Assembly: GCF_934725225.1 (NCBI RefSeq)
Contig: NZ_CAKVAM010000003.1
Location: 1 to 64,000, forward strand
DNA from: an uncultured Treponema sp.
GTDB lineage: Bacteria > Spirochaetota > Spirochaetia > Treponematales > Treponemataceae
Direction: 5' to 3'
DNA: 64,000 nt
Shown: positions 28,224-36,134 of the stretch, one piece after another
Layout: each line of letters starts with the position of its first letter
Position numbering within the stretch: position 1 is the first letter of the stretch
The notes under the pieces: model-generated
Told to the model about the DNA's origin: nothing
Databases searched by the model: none
The model's input: the letters and a program-made list of their open reading frames with translations, nothing else
Translations under genes and position numbers: made by a program

Positions 28224-28249
28224 ATGCGCCGTCCGCGGCGCATGAGGAG
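28224..28249 (+). promoter_or_regulatory. GC-rich hairpin adjoining a ribosome-binding site
   Basis: ATGCGCCG (28224-28231) and CGGCGCAT (28236-28243) form a perfect 8-bp stem with a 4-nt loop. The Shine-Dalgarno GAGGAG (28244-28249) begins at the next base. No T run follows, so it is probably not a terminator. It could protect mRNA ends or tune translation of the iron-sulfur subunit. Confidence 0.6.
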
Positions 28250-28257
28250 ATTAAATT

Positions 28258-28941
28258 ATGTCAGAGACAAAACAGATGGCTACAATATATCTGTTCGGCA
28301 AGAAATACGAAGTGCCGGCAGAACTTACAATCATGAACGCAATGGAATATGCCGGCTACCAGCTCAAACGCGGCTGCGGATGCCGCAACGGATTCTGCGG
28401 AGCCTGCGCTACAATCTACAGAATCAAGGGCGAGAACCAGCTTCAGACTTGTCTTGCCTGCTCAAAGAAAGTAGAGGACGATATGTACATCGCCACCCTT
28501 CCGTTCTTCCCTCTTGTAAAGCAGGTTTACGACCTGAACACAATGAAGCCTGAGCAGGCCGTGATGATGCAGCTTTATCCGGAAATCTATTCATGCGTAG
28601 GCTGCAACGCCTGTACAAGAGCCTGTCCTCAGAACCTCAACACAATGCAGTACATCGCCTATGCACAGCGCGGAGACTTCGCCAAGTGCGCCGACCTCTC
28701 GTTTGACTGCGTTATGTGCGGATGCTGCTCTTCAAGATGTCCTGCCGGAATCAGCCATCCTCAGGTCGCAGAGCTTGCCCGCCGTCTTAACGGAAAGTAC
28801 ATCCAGCCGCAGAGCCAGCACCTTATTGACCGCGTTAACGAAATCAACGAGGGAAAATGCGAGGAGCTTATCCAGAACCTGATGAAGAAGCCGTTGGCGG
28901 AAATCAAAGAGCTCTACAACAACCGCGAAATCGAGAAATAA
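28258..28941 (+). CDS. Iron-sulfur protein with [2Fe-2S] and two [4Fe-4S] motifs, FrdB/TfrB-like
   Basis: The 227-residue protein has an N-terminal plant-type [2Fe-2S] domain with cysteines in GCGCRNGFCGAC (about residues 38-49) and CLAC. Two [4Fe-4S] motifs follow, CVGCNACTRACP (about 120) and CVMCGCCSSRCP. The layout recalls fumarate reductase iron-sulfur subunits, and more closely the N-terminal part of thiol:fumarate reductase TfrB, whose CCG part would here be the separate HdrB. FrdB proper has one [4Fe-4S] and one [3Fe-4S] cluster instead. It lies between FloxA and the flavoprotein and probably feeds the latter. Confidence 0.82.
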   Translation: MSETKQMATIYLFGKKYEVPAELTIMNAMEYAGYQLKRGCGCRNGFCGACATIYRIKGENQLQTCLACSKKVEDDMYIATLPFFPLVKQVYDLNTMKPEQAVMMQLYPEIYSCVGCNACTRACPQNLNTMQYIAYAQRGDFAKCADLSFDCVMCGCCSSRCPAGISHPQVAELARRLNGKYIQPQSQHLIDRVNEINEGKCEELIQNLMKKPLAEIKELYNNREIEK

Positions 28942-28954
28942 AACCACAACTGAC

Positions 28955-28970
28955 GCACCTTTCTTGGTGC
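28955..28970 (+). promoter_or_regulatory. Small hairpin before the flavoprotein gene
   Basis: GCACC (28955-28959) pairs with GGTGC (28966-28970) around a 6-nt loop, a few bases ahead of the GGGAG ribosome-binding site. It mirrors the hairpin before the preceding gene. Confidence 0.45.
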
Positions 28971-28983
28971 CAGGGAGAATTAT

Positions 28984-30627
28984 ATGTACGGAAACGAATT
29001 GGACGAAGCAGCAAAAATTGTGGCTGCAAAACGTGAAGAAAACCTTAAATTCGAACATGCGCGTCTCACTGCTGACGAAAAGGATCAGCTTCTCAAGGAA
29101 TACCATCCGGATCGCATCGCAAGCCAGTTCGAGGAACTTAAAATCGGACCGAACAAGGGACAGAAAGCACCGATTGAGCTTGCGGCAATGCTTCAGGCAA
29201 AACCGCGCATCGAGCCTGAGCACATCGATCTTGCCCACGTTGACTACGAGACAGACGTTCTTGTAATCGGCGGAGGCGGAGCCGGAACATCGGCCGCAAT
29301 CATGGCAAGCGAGGCAGGAGCAAAAGTTCTTCTTGCAACAAAGCTACGCATCGGAGACGCGAACACAATGATGGCGGAAGGCGGAATCCAGGCGGCGGAC
29401 AAGCCTAACGACTCCCCTGCCCAGCACTATCTTGACGCATTCGGCGGCGGACACTTCGACGGAAAGCCTGAGCTCGTCTACACTCTTGTAAACAAAGCCC
29501 CTTCCGTAATCAAATGGCTGAACGACCTCGGCGTTGAATTCGACAAGGAAGCTGACGGCACAATGGTTACGACACACGGAGGCGGAACAAGCCGCAAGCG
29601 TATGCATGCCTGCAAGGACTATTCAGGTGCTGAAATAATGCGCACACTCCGCGACGAGGTTCTCAACCGCCCTGACAAAATCACGGTCGTTGACTTTACA
29701 GCGGCAATAGAAATCATCAAGAACGACAAGGGAAACGCCTGCGGCGCAGTTCTTATGAACGTTGAGACAAACGAAATCAGAATCGCAAAGGCAAAGGTCG
29801 TGATCATCGCGACTGGAGGAGCCGGACGTATGCACTACCAGGGCTTCCCTACATCGAACCATTACGGAGCAACAGCTGACGGTCTTGTAATCGCATACAG
29901 AGCCGGCGCAAAGCTTCTGTATCAGGACTCACTGCAGTACCACCCGACAGGAGCCGCATATCCGACCCAGATTCTCGGAAAGCTCGTCACGGAGAAAGTA
30001 CGCTCGCTCGGCGCGAAGCTTATCAACAAGAACGGCGAGGTCTACATCCATCCGCTTGAGACACGCGACGTAAACGCATCAGGAATCATCAAGGAAGTGC
30101 GCAACGGACGCGGAGTTCACAACGAGGTTCAGGACGCTGTCTGGCTCGACACTCCGATGATTGAGATGATTCACGGGGAAGGAACAATCCTCAAGTCTAT
30201 TCCTGCGATGTACAATATGTTCATCAAGTACGGAATCGACATCCGAAAGGAACCGATTCTTGTCTACCCTACGCTCCATTACCAGAACGGCGGCGTTGAG
30301 ATTGACAAGACCTGCCACACGAATGTCTCAAATCTTCTTGTAGCAGGAGAAGCCTCAGGAGGCGTTCACGGAACAAACCGCCTGATGGGAAATTCTTTGC
30401 TTGACGTTGTCGTGTTCGGACGCGAAGCCGGAATTGAGGCCGGAAAAATGTTCAAGGACATCCAGCTTTCAGACACTTCAAAGATGAACCTTGACCATGT
30501 GAAGGCGTTTGAAAAAGAACGCGACGCAGCCGGAATAAAATCCGACGTGGTTTCTCCGAAGATCCTTCCGCGCTACACACACGGAAACAAGGAATTCGAG
30601 AAGGCGATTCCCGGAGCAACAAAATAA
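28984..30627 (+). CDS. Soluble fumarate reductase / succinate dehydrogenase-type flavoprotein
   Basis: The 547-residue protein has an unusual N-terminal extension of about 88 residues and then a FAD Rossmann motif (GGGGAGTSAA, 96-105). Fumarate-reductase catalytic residues all appear: H320 in QYHPTG, R361 in LETRDV (the proton-shuttle Arg), H432 in LHYQNGG and R466 in HGTNRLMGNSL. NadB also shares this fold, but the neighbourhood points to fumarate reduction. It has no signal peptide, and no FrdC/FrdD anchor gene is nearby, so it should act in the cytoplasm. It is shorter at the C terminus than FrdA. GGGAG precedes the ATG, and a strong terminator follows. Confidence 0.87.
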   Translation: MYGNELDEAAKIVAAKREENLKFEHARLTADEKDQLLKEYHPDRIASQFEELKIGPNKGQKAPIELAAMLQAKPRIEPEHIDLAHVDYETDVLVIGGGGAGTSAAIMASEAGAKVLLATKLRIGDANTMMAEGGIQAADKPNDSPAQHYLDAFGGGHFDGKPELVYTLVNKAPSVIKWLNDLGVEFDKEADGTMVTTHGGGTSRKRMHACKDYSGAEIMRTLRDEVLNRPDKITVVDFTAAIEIIKNDKGNACGAVLMNVETNEIRIAKAKVVIIATGGAGRMHYQGFPTSNHYGATADGLVIAYRAGAKLLYQDSLQYHPTGAAYPTQILGKLVTEKVRSLGAKLINKNGEVYIHPLETRDVNASGIIKEVRNGRGVHNEVQDAVWLDTPMIEMIHGEGTILKSIPAMYNMFIKYGIDIRKEPILVYPTLHYQNGGVEIDKTCHTNVSNLLVAGEASGGVHGTNRLMGNSLLDVVVFGREAGIEAGKMFKDIQLSDTSKMNLDHVKAFEKERDAAGIKSDVVSPKILPRYTHGNKEFEKAIPGATK

Positions 30628-30645
30628 AGTAAGCTGATTTTCAGC

Positions 30646-30679
30646 AAAGGGGCTGTCCATATTTGGCAGCCTCTTTTTT
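30646..30679 (+). terminator. Intrinsic terminator of the hdr-flox-frd operon
   Basis: A 12-bp stem (30646-30657 with 30665-30676, two G-T pairs) with a 7-nt loop is followed by a T run. It ends the operon before the chemoreceptor gene. Confidence 0.9.
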
Positions 30680-30727
30680 GGCTATAAGAAATGAACTATT
30701 TTCAGCAATAAATTTCAGAGAGGCTGT

Positions 30728-32818
30728 ATGAAAAACAAACATATTTCACTTTCCACAAAAATGTTTTTGGGAAACATCTTGCCGTTAATCCTAGCTTCAA
30801 CTTTTATAATTGGTTCTTTTCTTATTGTACTAAATAAAACAATCAACACAGATATTGAAAAAATCACAAAAACTTCAATTGAAAATCTCGACGAAAAAAT
30901 TTCAGCGATTATCAAAGAATACGAAACTCAAATTGACCATTTGCGGAACATTGTAAAAGAAAAGCACAACAAAGAAACCGCAGACCTTGCGACAAAAGCT
31001 CTCACTGTAAATATGCCCGAAAATTTCGCGCTTTACTACGGAACTTTAATTTCACGCTATGAGCCGGGCGGATTTTATTCTGACAGTTCCGGCTATAATC
31101 CTGATGCTGACTGGCTTCCTCCTGAGCGTCCGTGGTTTAAAGACGCTGTAAAAAATTCCGGCGAATTTGCAATTACAGATCCTTATGTTGACACAATGAC
31201 AAACTCAATCTGCACAACAATCAGCAAGGACGTAAAAGATGAAAACAACAATCTGCTTGGAGTTGCCGCAATCGATATAATTCTTAACAATCTTTCCACG
31301 GCAATGTCGGATATTAAAATTTCTGAAAACGCAAAGGCGTATATAGTAAATGCGGACGGTTTGTTTATTACAAATGACGACACATCTTTTTTAATGGAAA
31401 AATCTATTTTTGACGAGCCTGAATTTAAAAAGCACAACTTTAACAAAGACAATTTTTTTGGTTCAGCAAATATAATGATAAAAAACGGAATTTTTTACGG
31501 AGTTTGCAAATCATCTTCAACTCCCTGGTATATCGTAGTTTACGGTCTGGTTTCTGACTTTACAAAAAACAGCTATTCAGCAATCTTCAAAGTTTTGCTT
31601 ATAATCATCGCGGCAATTATAATCGCTGCAGCAATTCTTCTTTTCAGCGCAAAATCAAGCGCAAAAGAATTTAAACTTATGGCTGAAAACTGCAATGAAA
31701 TTGCTCAAGGAGACTTTACAAAAGAAGTTAAGGAAGGCAGTACAAAAGAAGCGGCGGATCTTGCAGAAGGATTCAACAACATTATCGTTGACCTTTCTTC
31801 GCTCATTAAGGACATCAGAAATTCCGCAAATGATATCGGGCACATCACAGAAAATCTTTCGGAAGCCTCGGATGTAATCGGCCAAAGCGTTGAAACAACA
31901 AACAGCACTGTTGAAAATGTTGCGCAAAGTGTTCAGACGCAGATTCGTTCAGTTGATAAAATTGACCAGTCAGTTACAGAAATTGTAACTCAAATCAACA
32001 ATCTTAAATCTGAAATTGAAAATCAGGACAGAACAATTGACAATTCATCAGACTCAATTGAAATCGTTGCAAACAACGTTCTTGCCGTAAATAAAAAAAT
32101 TACAGAAGCCTCAAAAGATGTTTCGGAGCTTGTGGAATTCGCAGACAAAAATAAAAACGAACTGAAAAATTCAGTTGCGCAAATTCTTGAAGTCAAAGAG
32201 AAATCAAAAAATCTTCTTGACACAAACAAAATAATCGCATCCGTCGCAAGCCAGACAAATCTTCTTGCCATGAACGCGGCGATTGAGGCGGCGCACGCTG
32301 GCGAGGCTGGAAAAGGTTTTGCAGTTGTCGCCGAAGAAATCCGCAAACTTGCAGAAACAACATCAAAGCAGGCAAAAACTTCATCTGAATCACTCAAACT
32401 TATCCAAACTCAAATTGACACAATTTCAGACACATCTATTGATGTTGAACACGCCTTTGAAAATACAATCGAAAAAATCGGCAATATCAACACTTCTGTA
32501 GACAGCCTGAAATCTTCCGCAGAAGAACAAGGACAGAAAGCTCAGGAAATTTTAAGCGCGCTTGACGACATGAAAAACAGTTCAAAAATCGTAAAATCCG
32601 GCGCTGAAAAAATTGTGGAAGTTACAACCGCCGCGTCCTCAATCTGCAACGAGCTTGTTAACCTGAACTCAAGCGTAGAGCAAAATCTTACAGAATGCAA
32701 AGACGCCGCAACCACTCTGCTTGCCGCATCAAACAAAATCACAGAAACTGTAAGCAAAAACAACGCCTCTGTAGAAACGCTCAACCATGCAATTTCTCCA
32801 TTTAAGGTGAAGTGTTGA
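30728..32818 (+). CDS. Methyl-accepting chemotaxis protein with Cache-type sensor
   Basis: The 696-residue receptor has an N-terminal membrane segment at about residues 14-36 and an extracytoplasmic double-Cache-like domain. The Cache features include WLPPERPWFKDAV, ITDPYVDTMT and GVAAIDIIL. A second membrane segment lies near residue 290-308, followed by a HAMP-like region and a long coiled-coil signalling domain. The hairpin tip is the conserved SQTNLLAMNAAIEAAHAGE, near residue 511. It should signal to CheA through CheW and bind a small ligand such as an amino or organic acid. It lacks a C-terminal CheR-docking pentapeptide. GAGAGG precedes the ATG. Confidence 0.94.
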   Translation: MKNKHISLSTKMFLGNILPLILASTFIIGSFLIVLNKTINTDIEKITKTSIENLDEKISAIIKEYETQIDHLRNIVKEKHNKETADLATKALTVNMPENFALYYGTLISRYEPGGFYSDSSGYNPDADWLPPERPWFKDAVKNSGEFAITDPYVDTMTNSICTTISKDVKDENNNLLGVAAIDIILNNLSTAMSDIKISENAKAYIVNADGLFITNDDTSFLMEKSIFDEPEFKKHNFNKDNFFGSANIMIKNGIFYGVCKSSSTPWYIVVYGLVSDFTKNSYSAIFKVLLIIIAAIIIAAAILLFSAKSSAKEFKLMAENCNEIAQGDFTKEVKEGSTKEAADLAEGFNNIIVDLSSLIKDIRNSANDIGHITENLSEASDVIGQSVETTNSTVENVAQSVQTQIRSVDKIDQSVTEIVTQINNLKSEIENQDRTIDNSSDSIEIVANNVLAVNKKITEASKDVSELVEFADKNKNELKNSVAQILEVKEKSKNLLDTNKIIASVASQTNLLAMNAAIEAAHAGEAGKGFAVVAEEIRKLAETTSKQAKTSSESLKLIQTQIDTISDTSIDVEHAFENTIEKIGNINTSVDSLKSSAEEQGQKAQEILSALDDMKNSSKIVKSGAEKIVEVTTAASSICNELVNLNSSVEQNLTECKDAATTLLAASNKITETVSKNNASVETLNHAISPFKVKC

Positions 32819-32943
32819 TTTTAATGACGTTACTAGACTTTATTATAAAGTTACTCACATTGAAACGATGCAATATTATTGTGATATAAAAAAAACATAA
32901 TGAAATTGCCTCAAAAGCTGGAATGTCCATACCAACAGTATAA
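32819..32943 (+). pseudogene. Possible relic of a helix-turn-helix protein
   Basis: Immediately after the chemoreceptor stop, one frame reads VDFNDVTRLYYKVTH and continues to a stop. A second frame then reads HNEIASKAGMSIPTV before its own stop. The latter looks like the DNA-recognition helix region of LacI-type or transposase-type regulators. It is too short and broken to be a gene, and the match may be chance. Confidence 0.2.
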
Positions 32944-33153
32944 CTATAAATTCTGGTAAATATAAACCCAGCCTTCCTGCCAAAGTTTTGAGGATTCCCT
33001 GCTTAACGTTTCGCTGATTTTGGAATTATAGAATTTTAAAATTGCCTCTTTTAAAGAAAGATTCTGAGTTTTGTTAAGTTCACCACAGATTCTGGCAACC
33101 TTATTTGGAATAAAAAGATGAACATTTTCCTGAGTTACTTTCGGTCGTTTCAT
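32944..33153 (-). CDS. Small protein of the DUF3791/DUF3990-like cassette
   Basis: The 69-residue protein is basic at the start (MKRPKVTQENV), then helical with SLKEAILKFYNSKI and ESSKLWQEGWVYIY. Short helical proteins of this type are commonly found beside DUF3990 genes, but I cannot give a certain family. The start overlaps the stop of the ART-like gene by one base (TGATG) with GAGGAGG upstream, so it is coupled. If the cassette is a toxin-antitoxin module, this or the 73-residue protein would be the antitoxin. Confidence 0.65.
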   Translation of the reverse strand: MKRPKVTQENVHLFIPNKVARICGELNKTQNLSLKEAILKFYNSKISETLSRESSKLWQEGWVYIYQNL

Positions 33154-33641
33154 CAGAAAACCTCCTCGCTTTTTATAAAATGCAAATAACCCAACGATTT
33201 TTCAGAATGAAAACAAAATTGATCCACATATTTCCAGGCAACAAGCTCTTCCAGTAATTCAGACTTTCCTAAAAAACCTTGTTCATAAAGATTAATGCTT
33301 GCATAAATATTATCATTTGCCACAGCACCAAAGACAATATCATAGTTATATGAAAAATCTATATTTTGCCGGTTAGAAACTATAAAATCCAGCCAGTTCT
33401 CATCAGGTTTTTCAAAAATTTTACAATTTAATTCTTTATTTCTTAATAGAGAATCATCAACTTCATAGAAATTTACAATTGCCTCACGATAATGAAACCT
33501 ATCTTTTTTTGAAAGCGCCCATTTTTTTGCCTGATTAAAATTCGTTGTGGCATAAAAACCAAAGCCAAAATCCAATGTGCGTTTTGGTTCTAATATTTTT
33601 GGAAATCTTACTTCTGAAAATCCGCCATGATAAATAATCAT
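33153..33641 (-). CDS. DUF3990-like protein, possible ADP-ribosyltransferase fold toxin
   Basis: The 162-residue protein starts MIIYHGG, followed by LDFGFGFYATTNFNQAKKWA. This spacing of an early His-Gly and a later G-x-G-F-Y-x-T-x-x-x-Q-A block is what ADP-ribosyltransferase folds use for NAD. A C-terminal AWKYVDQFCFHSEKSLGYL block is typical of DUF3990, as I recall the family. Catalysis is inferred only. The ATG at 33641 overlaps the upstream stop (ATGA). The open frame extends 26 codons further, into the upstream gene, and is not a likely start. Confidence 0.65.
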   Translation of the reverse strand: MIIYHGGFSEVRFPKILEPKRTLDFGFGFYATTNFNQAKKWALSKKDRFHYREAIVNFYEVDDSLLRNKELNCKIFEKPDENWLDFIVSNRQNIDFSYNYDIVFGAVANDNIYASINLYEQGFLGKSELLEELVAWKYVDQFCFHSEKSLGYLHFIKSEEVF

Positions 33642-33859
33642 CTTTGCTCCTGTGATTTTATAAAATCGTTTATAGAACCTAAAATGTAATTTCTTCCCTG
33701 TGAATGCAGAATTTCCCAATTTTTTTCAAGGAAATCCAAAACTCCGGCTTGATTGAAAAAAACAGCCACATCTTTTGACTTTTTTTTATTTTCAGCAGCA
33801 TACTCTTCAATGCACCAAGAAATAAACTGCGCCGCCTGTTCAAAATCAGTCATTTTCAT
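33638..33859 (-). CDS. DUF3791-like small protein
   Basis: The 73-residue protein reads EQAAQFISWCIEEYAAE, then an Ala/Val-rich helix, and ends FLEKNWEILHSQGRNYIL-x-DI-type. This pattern matches the DUF3791 family, which is regularly encoded next to DUF3990. It is the first gene of a three-gene minus-strand set with ATGA and TGATG overlaps. It may be the antitoxin or a specificity partner. A second ATG, two codons in, is an equally possible start. Confidence 0.7.
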   Translation of the reverse strand: MKMTDFEQAAQFISWCIEEYAAENKKKSKDVAVFFNQAGVLDFLEKNWEILHSQGRNYILGSINDFIKSQEQR

Positions 33860-34029
33860 CCTCGATAAATAAACTTGAAAATTTTCTATTACACTAGATT
33901 TATTTTAACATTAAAAGGCAAAATTTTCTATTGTATTTTAAGCGGGGAATTTCACAATACTAGAAACATGCTTTATCGGCTTCAGAAAGTATTTAACAGA
34001 CCATTTTTGGCGTTATAGGAAAAATGTTA

Positions 34030-34072
34030 AACACATACCATTATAAACTAAAACTATACAATGATATGTGTT
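34030..34072. repeat. Imperfect 13-bp inverted repeat
   Basis: The arms at 34030-34042 and 34060-34072 are complementary except at one position. They lie in the 234-bp AT-rich gap (33860-34093) between the DUF3791 gene and the epimerase gene. No gene is visible in the gap. It may be the terminator of the polysaccharide operon, which ends at 34094, although no long T run follows on that strand. Confidence 0.4.
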
Positions 34073-34093
34073 GTTAAAATATGATTCTTAAAG

Positions 34094-35215
34094 TTACTCA
34101 CAACAAAAAGTATGCCCCTGCACTTTCTTCACAAACTCATAGTCAATCGTGCGGCGCAATCCTTCCTCAAGCGAGACTGGAGCGGAAAAGCCTGTCTTTG
34201 GAACTCTTGATGACTTGAAGTATGTGTTCTGGCAGAATTTCTTTACGCGGATTGAATTTATTGCGAACTTTTTGTGCAGGATGAACGCAAGCAGGTCGAA
34301 GCCTTTTCCGCCGAAGTATGCAAGCCAGTAGGGAAAATGGACAAGGCGCTTTCTCGGCTTTCCAAGGTGCTTGTACACATCAAGGACAAGGTGGTTCATG
34401 TCGTATGCAGGCTCATCGCAGTAGTTGAAGAGGTGCTGCTTTCCGGCTGAAGTTCCGTCGTATTCCTTTTCAAAGCATGGAAGCTTTTCCTCGTTTTCAA
34501 TGCAGAACTGGATGAACGCCGCGACATTCTCAACGTAGTTCATGCTCTTGCGGTTTGTGCCCTTGCCCACCATCGGGAACTTTCCGCCTGCAATCTGGCG
34601 CAATAGGTTGTACACGTTGCCGCGGTTCTGCTCGCCGAAAATCACAGTCGGGCGGATTATTGTAAGACAGTTCGACTTGTCAAAAGAAAGCCACTCGCGG
34701 TATTTTCCCTCAGCAAGATACTTTGTGCGTCCGTAGTCGTTGAAATACTTTATCTCTCCGCTCTCATCTGTTCCGACCGGGGCAAATCCGTAGACTGCGA
34801 CTGAGCTTGTAAAGAAAATGTGATGGATTCCAAGCTCCGTGCAGGCTTTGCAGATGTTCTCGCTGCCCTTCACGTTCACTTCGTCGTACAAGGATTTTGG
34901 AGAAACATCGTCTCGGTGCTCCGCTGAAAGATTCACGACAACATCGCTTCCTTTAAGGACTTCAAGAAGAGAATGCATTGGCTGCTCTTTCTTTGCAGCC
35001 TCATCCGCGCCAGGAGCCATCGCCTCGTCCGTAAGGCTTGCAGGAAACTCATTCGTCTCGCTCCCGGAATTGCGCACATCGCAGCGAGTCCAAAGCTCAG
35101 GATATGCCACGCTCTTTCTTTTGTCCGCGATTCTTACACTGTGTCCAGCCTCCAGAAGCCGTTTTGCGAGCCGGGTTCCTACAAATCCAGAGCCGCCGAT
35201 AATTGTTACTGTCAT
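34094..35215 (-). CDS. NAD-dependent epimerase/dehydratase (extended SDR)
   Basis: The 373-residue sugar-nucleotide enzyme has the NAD motif GGSGFVG (8-14). The catalytic Ser is in FTSSVAVYG, and YGRTK is the YxxxK pair. A 25-30-residue hydrophilic insert (about residues 50-82) is unusual and may be a lineage-specific loop. The product sugar cannot be predicted. It is the last gene of the polysaccharide operon, separated from the glycosyltransferase gene upstream by a GC-rich structured element. Its composition is visibly richer in G+C than most neighbouring genes, suggesting separate acquisition. Confidence 0.85.
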   Translation of the reverse strand: MTVTIIGGSGFVGTRLAKRLLEAGHSVRIADKRKSVAYPELWTRCDVRNSGSETNEFPASLTDEAMAPGADEAAKKEQPMHSLLEVLKGSDVVVNLSAEHRDDVSPKSLYDEVNVKGSENICKACTELGIHHIFFTSSVAVYGFAPVGTDESGEIKYFNDYGRTKYLAEGKYREWLSFDKSNCLTIIRPTVIFGEQNRGNVYNLLRQIAGGKFPMVGKGTNRKSMNYVENVAAFIQFCIENEEKLPCFEKEYDGTSAGKQHLFNYCDEPAYDMNHLVLDVYKHLGKPRKRLVHFPYWLAYFGGKGFDLLAFILHKKFAINSIRVKKFCQNTYFKSSRVPKTGFSAPVSLEEGLRRTIDYEFVKKVQGHTFCCE

Positions 35216-35243
35216 TTTATTTTAACCTCCAAAATATAAAAAT

Positions 35244-35356
35244 GCGTTAGGGATTGTAGCCGCGCCGAAGGCGTTCGTAAGCAGCTTGCTGCGTCGAATG
35301 CAGCGACAGCGGAACGGCGCAAAGCCCTACCTGCCAAACGGCAGGAAACGCCCTAA
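35244..35356. repeat. Structured GC-rich intergenic element
   Basis: The roughly 113-bp segment stands out from AT-rich flanks and is full of nested complementarity. TTAGGG (35247-35252) pairs with CCCTAA (35351-35356), and GCGCCG (35262-35267) with CGGCGC (35315-35320). Between and beside them are three small hairpins: GCAGC/GCTGC (35281-35292), GTCG/CGAC (35293-35307), and CCTGCC/GGCAGG near 35330-35344. It carries no open frame of note. It may be a REP/MITE-like dispersed repeat or a structured RNA. Confidence 0.6.
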
Positions 35357-35357
35357 T

Positions 35358-36107
35358 TCACTTTATGAATTTCAAGAATCCGCTAGCCGCATAATTAAGG
35401 AAATATTTTAAAGCTCTGAAAAACGGAATTCTTAGCTCCTTGCGAAGAATGTTCCATTGCCATTTAAATATTTTTAGCTTGCTGCCTGAAACAGAAGCTC
35501 TGTTTTCTCTGTAGACAGCTTCAACAGAATTTGTGTTGATTGCAAAAAATCCTTTCTTTAGAATTTCAAGCCACATGACATAATCTTCGTGATGTATTTC
35601 TTTTTGAAAAACTTTTCCGCATTTTTGTGTGTCATACAATCCGGTAAGATTTCCAATGCAGTTTCCATTTAGCATATAATTGTATGAAACAAAAACAGGC
35701 GATGATATTGAATTAGATCCATAATTTCCAGCGGCATTCATTTTTGCGTAATACGAAAACACAACCGCGACATTTTTTGTCTCAAAGAGCGGCAGCTGAT
35801 GTTCAAGTTTTGTCGGAAGCCATATATCATCACAGTCAAGAAACGCAATAAAACGACCAGACGCAGCATTTATTCCGACATTGCGCGGAGTTGCTGGCAT
35901 GCCGGAAGATTTTTCCGTGTGGAGCAGTTTTATACGTGCATCTTTTTTGCAGAAATCTTCCATTATATTTACCGAATTATCAGTGGAATTGTCATCTATA
36001 ACTAGAAGCTCCCAATCTGTATAAGTCTGAGACAGAACAGAAGTTATTGAGTCTGAAAGATATTTTTCTCCGTTGTGGCACGGCATTATTATTGAGATTT
36101 GAGGCAT
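35358..36107 (-). CDS. Glycosyltransferase family 2
   Basis: The 249-residue inverting GT-A enzyme starts ISIIMPCHNGEKYLSDSI, has VIDDNSTDNS, and carries a DCDD metal-binding motif (FLDCDDIW) near residue 93. The ARNVGI-like element appears as TPRNVGINAA. The C-terminal acceptor part (HHEDYVMWLEILKKG) is typical of surface-glycan GT2 enzymes. AAGGAA lies 5 nt before the ATG. Sugar and acceptor are unknown. Confidence 0.9.
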   Translation of the reverse strand: MPQISIIMPCHNGEKYLSDSITSVLSQTYTDWELLVIDDNSTDNSVNIMEDFCKKDARIKLLHTEKSSGMPATPRNVGINAASGRFIAFLDCDDIWLPTKLEHQLPLFETKNVAVVFSYYAKMNAAGNYGSNSISSPVFVSYNYMLNGNCIGNLTGLYDTQKCGKVFQKEIHHEDYVMWLEILKKGFFAINTNSVEAVYRENRASVSGSKLKIFKWQWNILRKELRIPFFRALKYFLNYAASGFLKFIK

Positions 36108-36134
36108 AAAATTTCCTTATCTGCTTTATATTTT

